64,000 bases of DNA from Boswellia sacra (GCA_013180625.2 SNVD02005031.1:124001-188000); one strand, 5' to 3'; positions 46,076 to 57,480 are shown, counted from the stretch's first letter. Notes: generated from the sequence alone by a model not told the origin. Numbers and translations: made by a program.

Positions 46076-48820
46076 TTCTTTTCCTGATGAATTTTTATTT
46101 TCCGTTGCTACTGTACCTTGGTTTGCTAACATTGGAAATTTTCTTGCGACAGGAAAAATGCCACCTCATTGGAATGCCCAAGAAAAAAGAAAATTTTTAA
46201 CCGAGATGAAAAATTTTTACTGGGATGACCCATATCTGTTCAAATATTGTCTAGACCAAATAATGAGAAGATGCATACCCGACAATGAGGTAAGTAGTGT
46301 CATTAACTTTTGTCATTCTGAAGCATGTGGAGGACATTTTTCATCTAAAAAAACAGCTGTTAAGATCTTACAATGTGGATTTTATTGGCCCACCTTATTT
46401 AAAGATGCACATGCATTTTGCAGAACGTGTGAAAATTGTCAAAAAATGGGATCCATTTCAAAAAGAAACATGATGTCTTTGAATCCCATTCTTGTTGTTG
46501 AAATCTTTGACTGTTGGGGTATTGATTTTATGGGACCCTTTCCACCATCGTTTGGTTTTGTGTACATCCTTGTTGCAGTAGACTATGTTTCAAAATGGGT
46601 CGAGGCAATTCCATGTCGAAACAATGATCACAAATCGGTTGTCAAATTCTTGAAAGAGAATATCTTGAGTAGATTTGGAATTCCTCGAGCCATTATTAGT
46701 GATGGGGGCACACATTTTTGTAACAAACCATTTGAAACTTTAATGAAGAAATATGGAATAACCCATAAAATTTCTACACCTTATCACCCACAAACAAGTG
46801 GACAAGTTGAATTAGCTAATAGGGAGATAAAACAGATCTTAGAAAAAACGGTTAACCCAAATCGTAAAGATTGGTCTTTAAGACTTAATGATGCACTTTG
46901 GGCTTACCGAACTGCTTTTAAAACATCATTGGGAATGTCTCCTTATAGACTAGTTTATGGAAAACCTTGTCACTTGCCTGTGGAAATTGAACATAAAGCT
47001 TATTGGGCCATTAAAACATTCAACACAAACTTGAATGATGCTTGCAAGTTACGTAAACTCCAACTGAGTGAACTTGAAGAAATCAGGAATGAGGCTTATG
47101 AAAATTCTAAAATCTACAAAGAAAAAATGAAGGTTTTTCATGACAAATCCATTGTTAGAAAATCTTTTGAACCTTCACAAAAAGTTCTTTTGTATTGATG
47201 CGTTCGAAACTAGCAAGTATACTAGTCGCACAAGTAATAAAGTGATGAGTAAGATATCGTTCCCACGAGGATTAATTCTAATTAAATTTGTTATTCGAAA
47301 GCGAAAACAGAATAAATGGGGGGTTTTGTTGATTGATTAACTAAACTCAATACGAAAGCAAATGAAGAATAATACAATGCAAAGTTAAATCAATTGAGAG
47401 ATACACAATGAAAGAAATCTGGTTAAGGGATTATTCTCTACCACAAGATATGGATTTACGAATTAATCACAGAATTGTCATCCAATTACACCATTGAAAT
47501 TATCAACCGTAGATAACAACAAGCTCTGTTATCCCAATCTTTCCTTACTTTGTTGTTAAATAAAACAGGCTCTTTATTTAATCTCTATCCATTAAACAAC
47601 CTAGAACAAGCTCTCTAAATTTAATTCAATGGATGCATTACGATAAGAAAGATAGGTTGATCTAAGCAATAAACACACAAGCTCGGATTATTTAACTTAG
47701 GTTGTATTCTCCAATTGCAATCTCTGATCACAATTTTGCTACTAAGGATTAGAAATTCAAGACAATTACGGATCAAGATTTCTAGTCTAGCAATAGACAA
47801 CAACCAGATTATATTCAGTTGGCCATTCGAAATACAATCCAGCAAGCAATCATAAGCATTAGATATAGAAAAATACAAGCAAATTCAATTAGAGAATTGG
47901 ATAACAACTTCTTGCACAATCAACTTACAAAAACCATATCAGGGGCTTTGAAATCACCCTCAACCAATTCAGATTCAGTTACACATGTTTAAGAACGTGG
48001 TAAATACAATACAACATGGAGACATTCCAGAAAATGAAAGGGAAGGGAAAAACTTAGCAAATTTGATGTAATTCTCTTTGGATTGTAGTTCTTCCTCTTT
48101 CCAAGCTTCCTTTCTCCTTCAAGAACTCCAAGAGATGAAAGAATTCCAGAGCTGCAGCCTCCACCACGTTCTCCCCTCTTCAAGTTATGAAAATAAAACC
48201 CTAAAATGTGTTTAAATACTCTGCTACAGTGACTTGCTACAGTGCCCCGTATTATACATGCTACAGTGATTGTGGAATTATATTTCTATACATCTCACAC
48301 TGTTTTGATTACAACTTTTGGTACACTGAATGGATTTATAAACCGTAAATTTCTCCAGAAAATAAACTTCGAGAGCTTTCCAACGGTATATAATATGTCA
48401 TCGGGTTCATTGTATATCAATACAATTAAATCCGAGAATATGGTTGACTAGCAGAGGTGAAAATGAAGGGTTTTACTCCATTTTTGTGCAAGTTGCTCCA
48501 AAACTCCTACAAATATCAAAACAACACAAAACATAAAAATACCAAGTAATATAGCAAAGAAACATGGACGAATTGATATGAAAATGATATATAAATAGAC
48601 ACTTATCATGTATGATTCAAGATTGCATTTGTTTCCTGGTAAACTTCGGTCTCGTTGGACTCGGCCTTTCATTGTTAAAAACGTTTTCCCTCATGGAGTA
48701 GTTGAAATTGAGAACCCAAGGAATGGTAATGTGTTTAAAGTTAATGGACAAAGGTTAAAACCATTCTTTGAAAATTTTGATCAAAATGAAGAGTCCATTG
48801 CTTTAGTCGATCTTTTTTAA
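46076..48820 (+). pseudogene. Element 2 integrase, split by a solo LTR
   Basis: Integrase runs 46076-47195 and resumes 48614-48820 after the nested LTR. The first part is fully open from 46158. It contains the HHCC finger (HSEACGGHF through CRTCENCQ) and a complete catalytic triad: Asp in [10 protein letters not shown], Asp in IISDGGTHF, Glu in [12 protein letters not shown]. The C-terminal domain is cut in VLLY and resumes at [18 protein letters not shown], ending [15 protein letters not shown]. Apart from the insertion this is the best-preserved domain of the element. Confidence 0.9.
47196..48608. mobile_element. Nested solo LTR of another family
   Basis: A 1413-bp insertion beginning TGATGCGTTCGAAACTAGCA and ending GACACTTATCA, flanked by the perfect 5-bp duplication TGTAT (47191-47195 and 48609-48613). 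TG..CA ends, a 5-bp duplication, LTR length and absence of coding sequence identify a solo LTR left after recombination between two LTRs. It is unrelated in sequence to the element-1/2 LTRs. It gives integrase of element 2 an in-frame end one codon into the insertion. Strand is undetermined. Confidence 0.9.
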
Positions 48821-48936
48821 GGATTGATTTTTCCCGGTCAAGTGGCGGATACGGTACTCCGTGACTTTTAAAGTCGGTTTTTCAGTTCCCTAAAAATTGT
48901 TGCTCACCTTGCATTCATTTTCCTTTCTTTTCTCGC

Positions 48937-49485
48937 ATGGACACCATTCTCTCAAATCTGCATAAACATTTTCCCTCTCTTCCTCCAAATGATTTGCTTA
49001 AAATTTACAAAGCTCATGCAGAAAGACTAAGGATATTGATGTGTAAGGGTATGCTTGTCGAAGTAAGATGGTTAATTGAAGCCAAGGTTCGATTTTCCTA
49101 TGAATTTTCAGATAATCTTGTATCTCACATGCCAGGTATGGGAAAAAGCTCTTATGCCAAAAAGCGAAGAGCGAAAAGGTTACAAGTTTGTCCCAGATGT
49201 GCAAGATGGACTTGTAACCAGCGTTGTCGCTCCTTGGGATATTTGTCTAACAATTGAAAGGATAAACTATAGTTCATAAAAAATGGACTGAGTAAGGAAT
49301 CTTTGGATGATATCTGAATGACTCTTGAGACGCATTCTTGTGGACTTGTGCAGTGTGAAATTTTTAATTTGTGGACACAATTCCAAGATGAGCAGGAACG
49401 CTATAGTCTTGGGAATCTGACTCAAAATGACCCTGTTTGCCAGTTTATAAGAAAACTGGATGGGAAGCATATCCCCAACTCATAA
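48937..49485 (+). pseudogene. Element 2 cysteine-rich basic protein (CRP)
   Basis: 183 codons including the stop share one frame from MDTILSNLHKHFPSLPPNDL to DGKHIPNS-stop. This defines the length of the protein because element 1 has N-terminal indels. The basic patch YAKKRRAKR and the Cys cluster CPRCARWTCNQRC differ from element 1 by one residue. Three nonsense changes lie after the Cys cluster: TGA at 49255 (CGA in element 1), TAG near 49270 (CAG) and TGA near 49315 (CGA), all C-to-T. The N-terminal ~107 residues with the finger remain open. Position, 117 bp after the end of pol, matches the env-like slot of Athila elements, but no signal peptide or membrane segment is present. Confidence 0.65.
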
Positions 49486-49734
49486 GCCGTTTTTGGACAT
49501 AAAACCAGAAGAAGATGTGAGCCACAGTCACAACTACCTGTACATATGCATGCGTGCCATCATTTTTGAATTTTAATGTCTTATAGCTGTCATTTTTGAA
49601 TTTGTATCTTTTGTTTGACTTATGGTGTCTTATTTCATCATCTTTTTTGAATTTCTATGCATAATTGTTGAATTTTTCAACAAGCAGCCGAGCTACCTAT
49701 TTGGATGTCATCATTAGCATACCTTTTTACACTC

Positions 49735-49742
49735 CATAAATA
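49735..49742 (+). promoter_or_regulatory. TATA-like box upstream of LOG (element 2)
   Basis: CATAAATA 50 bp before the LOG start, as in element 1, with the same CTTCTTCACACAT context downstream. Conservation in both copies supports, but does not prove, an internal promoter. Confidence 0.45.
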
Positions 49743-49791
49743 CCACATCACTTGTTCTCTTCTTCACACATGGTTAGAGAGTTGCATAAAC

Positions 49792-50442
49792 ATGGAGGGA
49801 ACTTCAAAACATCGAATCCAAAAGATATGTGTATTCTATAGATCTCGACCGGGTAAAAGTGAAGAGTTTGTCGAGGCAGCAAATTCTCTTGGTAGACTAC
49901 TAGTTGAAAGAAAGATTCATGTGGTTTACAGGGGAGGTAGCCTCGGGTTAATGGGTTGTGTGTCAAGAGCTACATGTGTAGGAGGTAGTCAAGTTTTAGG
50001 AGTTATTCCTAAAGCTTTGGCTATAGAAAGCATTGTTGGAAAAACGGTTGGCCATGAGTTACAAGTCTCCTCTATGCATGAACGCATGGCACATATGCTC
50101 ATCAATTCAGATGCCTTTATTGCTTTATGAGGTGGCTTTGGTACTTTTGAAGAAATTTTTCAAATTACCTCTTGTGCCCAACTGAACCTCTATAAAAAAC
50201 CCATAGGTTTGTTGAATGTTAATAATTTCTTTGATCCTTTAATAAGTTTTGTTGATGCAATTGTAGAACAAAATTTTATCCCTCATTGGGCGAGACAGAT
50301 CCTTGTTTCTGCCACTTCTACTGATGAGTTACTTGACAAATTATAAGAAGTTGAGTATGAACCTGATCCAGCTAGTACTCAAATTAATTGGGTAGGAGGG
50401 CAAAACAAAAAGTGCAAATTGGATCTGAATCTCCGTTTGTAA
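49792..50442 (+). pseudogene. LOG: LOG-family cytokinin phosphoribohydrolase captured by element 2
   Basis: A full-length, intronless LOG coding region: 651 bp from MEGTSKHRIQKICVFYRS to the shared C-terminus KKCKLDLNLRL and TAA at 50440-50442. No indel breaks the frame, but codon 113 is TGA, exactly at the Pro of the PGGxGTxxE catalytic motif (element 1: CCA), and codon 185 is TAA (element 1: CAA). The glycine-rich nucleotide-binding motif reads VYRGGSLGLMG with one Gly replaced. Lesions differ from those of element 1, so both descend from a parent whose LOG was intact. Upstream neighbour is CRP; downstream is the family's noncoding 3' region. Confidence 0.9.
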
Positions 50443-51721
50443 TGATTTCTTGTGCTTTATTTTATTTTATTTTATGAGTTTTCAGGTCATCTCTCTTGAA
50501 TAACAGAAGCTTCAGGTAATGTCTCCTATACTTTATCTCTCTACATTTAAACATTGAGGATAATGTTCCATTTGGTTGGGGGGAAGGATAGTAGACATAA
50601 GTGTGTCTTGAATTTTCTTTTTCTTATAAAAAAAATCGAGTTAGTAATTAGATTCAGAGTGCGGTGTAAGGAGTTCAAATCCTCTTGAGACGCATTCTGG
50701 GTCAGGAATGGTAGAGTAGGGAGGACCAGTTTGAACTCTTGAAACCCATTCTAACCAATTTGTCATTTTATTCTTGCATTTTTGAAGACTTATTTGATAT
50801 TATTTAGTCTTGATTTTTGAATTTTATAACAAGGAGGTCTTATTCATTTCACTTTGAATTTTTCAAATCTATGAACTCTCACAACCTTATCATTTAAAAA
50901 TTGTGTGCTTATGTACTCATTAAGCAAGTATTCATGAACCTTTCTTCATACACACACATACCTTGATGCATGATTGTGGATGGCAAAATGAAATGCTGTA
51001 ATATTGAGTTCTTTTGTTTTGTTTAGGATAACAACACAAAGGAAGGGGAAAGTTAAAAAAAAAAAAAGTGAAAAAAAAGTGAAAAAAAGAAGAGAGCAAT
51101 TGTGGATAAGTTTGGTCTCGTAGCCTCCTTAATTCGAGCAATTAAGCCCGAGGGGTGCCTCAACACCTAATACCCTAAGACCAACTGGTTTGGGAGCTAT
51201 TGGCCCAAAGCTCGCTACATGGATTAAGGAGAAAGCTTAATGGGATTGAACATTGCACTATCCACAAGTTTCTAAGAAAAAATAAAGCATCGGCAACCCG
51301 AGTCGTTAAGCTCGTAGGGGTGTCTTAACACCTAGTGCCCTAAGGCCAACTGGTCTGGGAGTCATTAGCCTAAGGCTCGCTACATGGGTTAAAGATGCAT
51401 TCTTTAAAAAAAAAAGAAAAAAAAATATATAAAATGAATAAATGCCCCTTACCTAAGGTTGTTAGCCTTAACAAATATTAGAACCGGTATGGCTTCTTTC
51501 TAATAAGCCCCATAGTCATGTGTTGACTGAGCACAAAAAGAAGGTTTATAGATATCTTGACCGAAGGGTACATGAGTCATAAAAAAAAATAATAATTGGT
51601 TGAGAGTTTGTTTGTTTGGATAAAATCAAGGAGAGTGCAATAATGACTACCTTGGATGTAAAATTCTATAAATCGCTTCTAAATAATAACGCTTTAATTG
51701 CTAGGGACTAGCAATAAGCTA
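50443..51721 (+). other. Element 2 noncoding 3' region
   Basis: Collinear with 11709-13153 of element 1, including the CTCGTAGCCTCC..CACCTAA motif set, but with a single copy of the unit duplicated in element 1 and a shorter poly-A/TA tract (51397-51435). No protein is recognised. A polypurine tract follows at 51722-51732. Confidence 0.6.
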
Positions 51722-51732
51722 GTTGGGGGGTG

Positions 51733-52912
51733 TGATGAACACTTAATTATGTATGTTTAATAAGAGCTTAGTTCATCATATTGCATTAATAGTGTCATTA
51801 AATTCCTCAACTTAAGCATATTTGTAGTCTTTGCATCTTTGGAATTAACTTGCTCTTAATTTTAGTTTTATTACAGGTTTGGTAAAATGAGCATAACTTT
51901 CTATTTGTAGATCAAAATGGTGCAAATCTTAATGTTTTGGAAAGCTGATTCAATTGTCTACAAGATTGCATTCACAAGTATCATCAAATTCGGGCTCTTA
52001 GTGGACCAAAATTGGGCTTGAAGTGAACCCATCTACAGTCTCGGCCCAGTCTGACCAGGCCTCAGTATTTGGACAGTATCTCTCAAAATACGTATCCAAA
52101 TTTGCAAATCAAAATGTTCAAGAAAGATAAGAGAAATATCTACAACTTTCATGAAGACATGTAATTAAAATTCTCAATATTTTAATGTCAAAATCGATGG
52201 TCAAAGTCGGTGCCTAATGATCCCAATTGTCAAAGATATTTACAACTAATATTTGACAATTATGCCCTTGTAATTTCTGTTTTGCTAAGGTGAAAGGGTG
52301 AAACCCTTGATATGAGAATAAGGATTCTCTAACCCTTAATATGTGCTTAATAATCTTAATCTTATAATGTTTATTCAATATGATTTATATTTAATTTCTT
52401 AATCAATCTTGACACCACTCGTAAAGTGGAGGTCTTGATCCATTGTCGACAATCCTTGGTACATCAAATGCTTGGATCCTTTCTAGATGATGTATGGTTC
52501 TTCCTTACCGACACGAATCTAGTTAGGAACCTTGATTTGTTGTAGACATATGGTGATTGGCACATTAGATGCTTGAACCCATGTATAAGAAGTGGTATAA
52601 ATATTGGTAATGAAACAAATATAATTCATATAACTAAAATGGGTTAATTATCCTTATTTGAAATATCAAGGGCGGATCCCCTAACCTTAGCTTTCATTAT
52701 TATTGTGTTAATTCCTTTTACTTGCGCATTTTAATTATTCTTATCTATTGTTGATATTATCTTGTCATATCTTTGAATCAATTATATCATATTTGCTTAG
52801 CATATAATTTGTAGTGCTAAAATCTCCTTCCTCGTGGATCGACCCCTGTCTCACCGGGTTTATTACTTCGACACTCCTATACTTGGGAGACAATCCTTTT
52901 TCAGATGTGTCA
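51733..52912 (+). repeat. Element 2 3' LTR with internal deletion
   Basis: 1180 bp, shorter than the 5' LTR because about 186 bp are missing at about 52277. The joint lies between two TAATTT words present at 41058 and 41244 of the 5' LTR. The missing piece includes the TATA-like box, so this LTR lacks the promoter core. Confidence 0.9.
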
Positions 52913-53027
52913 CTAAGCCATGAAACTTTGTCAAATTTATTGGGTTAAGCAGCCTGTCTTTTGGATGTTTTTGTTGACTTTGGAAAATCATTTTTTGGTG
53001 TTTTCACTTAAATACAATTAATTAAAC
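52913..53027 (+). other. MULE tail after element 2
   Basis: After the CTAAG duplication the MULE frame finishes CCA TGA (52918-52923). About 100 bp of AT-rich 3' sequence follow before Tat-type LTR sequence begins. The right terminal inverted repeat of the MULE was not found. Confidence 0.5.
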
Positions 53028-53432
53028 TAACACTGAAATTTTGAGGCTCAATGATGAAAACGGTGAGACGCAATTGACGAAGGATCTTGAAAACTAATAT
53101 GTGATTTCAAGAAATCGCAAAAATTAATCCAGAAGGAATCTGTTAATGAATCATATACTGTTTTGAAACTACAGATGTCTATTTTTTGTAAAAATTTATG
53201 CATCACAAATTGGAGTTGAATTTGAAAAGTTATGTGCAATTGAACAAACAAATGTCAAAAGGGGTTACACTGAAAAGTGGTAAAATAGGAAGGACCAAAA
53301 GGGAAATAACCACCCGACTGTTAAACAGCCACCCCACTATTGAACAATCACCTTCCGGCTATCAGACAGTTGCCTGACGGTTTGCCAATAGTCGCCGTTG
53401 GTTATGTATTTTCAAAAATTTGCATTAAGGAC
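53028..53432 (+). repeat. Partial extra copy of the Tat LTR 5' end
   Basis: This matches the first ~400 bp of the LTR starting at 53433 in diverged form. Shared words include ACTGAA.TTTT, AAAACTAATATGTGA, CAAAAATTAATC, AGTTATGTGCAATTGAACA and the CCACCCGGCT / GACAGTTGCC-type words. It stops before the TATA region of that LTR. It is either an older truncated LTR or an internal duplication of the LTR start. Confidence 0.6.
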
Positions 53433-55326
53433 TGTAGACACTGAATTTTTAAGGCTTGATGATGAAATGAAGATAAATGTCGAGTAATGAAAATGACCAA
53501 CATGTGCTTGGAAGCTAAGGAAAGAAAAGGTGAGAAGGAATCAATGAAATGTCTCGAAAACTAATATGTGACTTCAAAAACTCACAAAAATTAATCTACA
53601 AGGAATCCACTGATGTGTCATATACCATTGCAAAGATACAGATGTCTAGTTTTCATAGAAATTTATGGATTACAAATTAGAGTTGAACTTAAAAAGTTAT
53701 GTGCAATTGAACAGTTGAAAGGGACGACACTGTAAAGTATGAAAATATGAAGGACTAGAACGGGAACAGCCGTCCGGCTGCTGACCAACAACCCCTTGTT
53801 GGTCAAATAGCCACCCGGCTATTGATTGACAGCCGTCTGGATGTTTGCCAACAGTCGTCCAACTGTTGGTCCCCTAATTTTGGAATTTTTTATTTCAAAC
53901 CCTTTTTTTTTGGATTTTACTTCTTTTTTTTTATTCTAGCCCTTAACTATATAAACCCCCATTAGCTCACTTTTCAAGGCACACTGATTATCGAATATAA
54001 TAATCTCTTCTCCCTCTTGAAGACATGCTCAAGAATTCAAGAAGTCTTATCTAGTTTAAAGCTTTTTGAGTATTTTATATTACTCTACACCCAGAAATGG
54101 TACGTCTTGAGAGCAGATTTCTCTTCTCCTTTCTATTTTCTCTTTTATCTTTCTTTCTTAGAATAAAGTATGTCTAGGTTAGTTTATGCTTAGAATAAGC
54201 ATGTATAGGTTTTATTTTGATGCTTAGGAGCATGTTTAGGGTTTTATGAATTGTTTAACCCTTGTATTTGTTTTGCGAGATGGATAAGCGTGCCAAGGAA
54301 AGTTCGTTATATCTTTTGTATTAGAACCATGCTTAGGAATTTAATTTCCTTTGCGAATGCTTAGAATCATGCTTAGGAGCACATGGTTAGAATCATGCTA
54401 GGAGAACTTATAATTGCTTCGAAGCACGCTAGGAAATAGCATAAAATAGGTGACAATTACCATATTAACCCTTGAATGCTTAGATTGGACTAGAATAGCC
54501 TTGATTGATTTCGATTATTTGAGTTAGGCTAGAAATGCCATGATTAGGCTAGAATATGCCATGATAACCATGTTTAGGCTAGAAATGCCATGAATTATGC
54601 TAGAATAGCAATTGCCATGATAGAATTATCTATCTAGGTCGAAGTGCCACGATATTAGATTATGGCCTTGTATTATTATTGAATATGTCATTATAGAAGC
54701 TTAATAGACGTTGAATAGACTCACATATGGTGGTAAGAAAACCATCATCTATTGGGTTTCAAATTGATTATTGAATGTATGATTCATATAAATTAATGTA
54801 TGGAATATTTTATTTGAAGTATTTAAAGTATAATTATTTTATTTTATTGTCGAAGAACAAGCGATATAATCCTCTTCCCCTTCTCCTATGTTCGACGAAA
54901 ATGTAATCCATTCTCCTCCCTCTTTCTATGTATGAATATACAACTGCTATGATTGAATAATCATCTCACATGTCTAAATGAAGATAAAACTTGAAATGTG
55001 TGCATAAAACGAATAACATTAAGTAAATTGTATATCAATATGAGATATTTTTACTTGGTATCCCCCAATGGAGGCCGAATTTTGATTCGAGCGGGTTGAA
55101 TGACACGTACCTAACTTCCCTATTCCATCTCTAAAGGGATGATGGTAGTTTAGGTCTTGAAGCAAGGGCTTGGATTATCCCCATTCATTCCCAATTGAAT
55201 AATTGGGTAGCAACTCCATTTCCCCAGACGTGCCCATAGCTCGTTTGCGTTCCCTTAAGTCTCGAAAGAGGCTTTGACATAGTATCGTGTTCACAAATGC
55301 TCTGACGAATGAAAGCCCAATTGACA
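53433..55326 (+). repeat. 5' LTR of a Tat-lineage element
   Basis: The LTR begins TGTAGACACTGAATTTTT and ends ATTGACA just before the primer site. It includes a TATA box, ACTATATAAACCCCC, near 53947-53958, and short repeats of GGCTAGAATGCCATGA type at 54480-54620. The start is typical of Tat/Ogre-type elements as I remember them. The 3' LTR lies beyond the window, so the boundaries are inferred from the ends and the primer site. Confidence 0.65.
54200..54660. repeat. Short tandem-like repeats inside the Tat LTR
   Basis: Repeated words such as GAATCATGCTTAGGAGC and TTAGGCTAGAAATGCCATGA occur about ten times with variation. Confidence 0.7.
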
Positions 55327-55327
55327 G

Positions 55328-55345
55328 TGGTGACTCCACTAGGGA
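55328..55345 (+). promoter_or_regulatory. Primer binding site of the Tat element
   Basis: TGGTGACTCCACTAGGGA is a slightly mutated form of TGGCGACTCCACTGGGGA, the primer site found in Tat/Ogre-type elements (tRNA-Arg type as I recall). Two transitions are seen. Confidence 0.7.
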
Positions 55346-55716
55346 TAAACGAAGTTGATTCTGATTGGGATACCAAAAATTCTAATAGATCATGTTGACA
55401 TTTTGAGTCCTTGCATCATTACACTTTTGCACACAATGAGCACGAACTACATAAACTAGCCGTATGGCATTGGCTTGAAAAGTCTCAACCTCTATTCGAC
55501 TCCTAGACGACTTATGTTGGTGTCATCACCTTTGAGCATGTACCATTGAATTGGTATAAAAAGGGATCGGCCCAATGGGGCATCTCTCACTCTAAAGAGC
55601 CTAGACCATTGGACCCTTAAGACTAAAGCCCATATAGACGGCTCTAGAAATTTTCAATAGGATGAATATCCAAAATGTTGAAATACATGTCTATGGATGT
55701 GAATTCCTATTACTAG
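55346..55716 (+). other. Tat leader, first part
   Basis: Untranslated leader of the Tat element up to the solo LTR insertion. No coding sequence is recognised. Confidence 0.5.
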
Positions 55717-57103
55717 TGACACATCCGAAAATAGGATTGTCTCCCAAGTATAGGAGTGTCGAAGTAATAAACTCGGTAAGACCGGGGTCGATCCACAAGG
55801 AAGGGAATTTAAGTGTTACAAATTATAAGCTAAGCAAATATGATATGGATGATTCAAAAGGATGGCAAGATAATATCAACAAGTATGAGTAAAGAACAAA
55901 TTCTTAAACAATAAATAAGAATAACACAAGAGAAATTCACACAATAATAACGAGAGCTAAGGTTAGGGGATCTGCCCTTGATATTCAAATAAGGATAAAC
56001 AACCCGTTTTAGTTATATGAATTATATTTGCTTCGTTACCAATATTTATACCACTTCTTGTAAATGGGTTCAAGCATCCAATGTGCCAATCTCCATATGT
56101 CTACAACAAAATCAAGGTTCCTAACTAGATTCGTGTCGGTAAGGAAGAACCATACGACATCTAGAAAGGATCCAAGCATTTGATGTGCCAAGGATTGTCG
56201 ACAATGGATCAAGACCTCCACTTTACGAGTGGTGTCAAGATTGATTAAGAAAATAAATATAAATCATATAAACAACATAAGATTATGATTATTAAGCACA
56301 TATTAAGGGTTAGAGAATCCTTACTCTTATATCAAAGGTTTCACCTTTTCACCTTAGCAAGAGAGAAATTAGCAAGACATTATAAAAGAAAGAACACAAA
56401 ATGCAAGAAAAAGGAATTCATTAATAACACACAAGAGAGAATAACAAGACACAATACAAGATCTCAGCTAAGGCCAATATGATCCAGCCAAGGCCAAGAT
56501 GCCCTAATGGGTCACAAGGCACCTCTATTTATAGATACATTCAGGGGCAAACTTGTCAAATTACGAAGGAATAGTTGTCAAATGTTAGGTGAACTAACTT
56601 TGACCATTAGGATCATTAGGTGTACCACTTTGACCACTAATTTTGACATTGAAATATTGAGCATTTTAATGACATGTCTTCATGAAAATTGTAGATATTT
56701 CTCTTAGCTTTCTAGAACATATTGATTTGCACAATATGGACACGTATTTTGAGAGATATGGTCCAAATACTGAGGCCTGGTCAGACTGAGTCGAAACTGT
56801 AGATGGGTTCACTTCAAGCCCGTTTTTGGTCCACTAAGAGCCCGAATTTGACGATACTTCTGAAATAGAATCTTGTATATAATTTAATCAGCTTTCCAAA
56901 ACATTAAGACTTGCACCATTCTGATCTATAAATAGAGAGTTATGCTCATTTTACCGAACCTATAACTAAACCAAAATTAAGAAGAAATGAATTCCAAAGA
57001 TGCAAGGACTACAAATATGCTTAAGTTGAGTAATTTAATGACACTATTAATGCAATATGATGAACTAAGCTCTTATTAAATATACATATTTAAGTGTTCA
57101 TCA
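55717..57103 (-). mobile_element. Antisense solo LTR of the element-1/2 family
   Basis: 1387 bp matching the Athila-like LTRs in reverse, starting TGACACATCCGAAAATAGGA and ending AAGTGTTCATCA. A perfect 5-bp duplication ACTAG flanks it (55712-55716 and 57104-57108). No internal sequence remains, so it is a solo LTR left by recombination. It lies in the leader of the Tat element and shows that the family was active after that Tat copy inserted. The TATA box (CTATTTATAG, 56524-56533) points toward lower coordinates. Confidence 0.95.
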
Positions 57104-57480
57104 ACTAGAATAACATCGACTCAATCTTATGAAATCATGAATGAATACCATATATTAAATCACCTATGAGAACAATATGGGGACATATGCCACAAGTTAG
57201 GGTTATCATGACATTTAGAAGTCATGTTATGATAATCATGAAAAATCCAACATCAATATGTTTGTTAGAATTAGGTGAGAGAATCTCGCATTCCCACATC
57301 CCATGATGATGACTTGGGATTGAGGACAAAGAACCCAGAAACAGAGACTTGACTTTACTTGTGTGGGAGAGATGAGGAGAAAGACTGAAACTATGTCTAT
57401 GCCCTTGTATAAGCATGCATCATATCATGCATACATGCATGCATGCATGGCATAAATACCTTTGTTTTGCAGCCATCATA
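57104..57480 (+). other. Tat leader, second part
   Basis: The leader continues after the solo LTR. It contains a CATGCATGCATGCATG palindromic run at about 57430-57448 and a TTTTGCAG word at about 57465-57472 that could serve as a splice acceptor ahead of gag. Confidence 0.4.

Larger units (their letters stand above)
40523..52912 (+). mobile_element. Athila-like Ty3/gypsy element 2 (carries LOG)
   Basis: A second copy of the element-1 family, 12390 bp including a nested solo LTR. The LTRs are 40523-41877 and 51733-52912, and both flanks carry the perfect 5-bp duplication CTAAG (40518-40522 and 52913-52917). The internal order is gag, protease, RT, RNase H, integrase, cysteine-rich protein, LOG homologue, long 3' region. 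It keeps the RT and RNase H that element 1 lost and is the better guide to the full family. It has many stops and a protease active-site change, so it is inactive. Confidence 0.95.

Noticed and set aside
54480..54660. Possible CRISPR-like or minisatellite array
   Set aside because: The repeats are irregular, without constant spacers, and lie inside an LTR.
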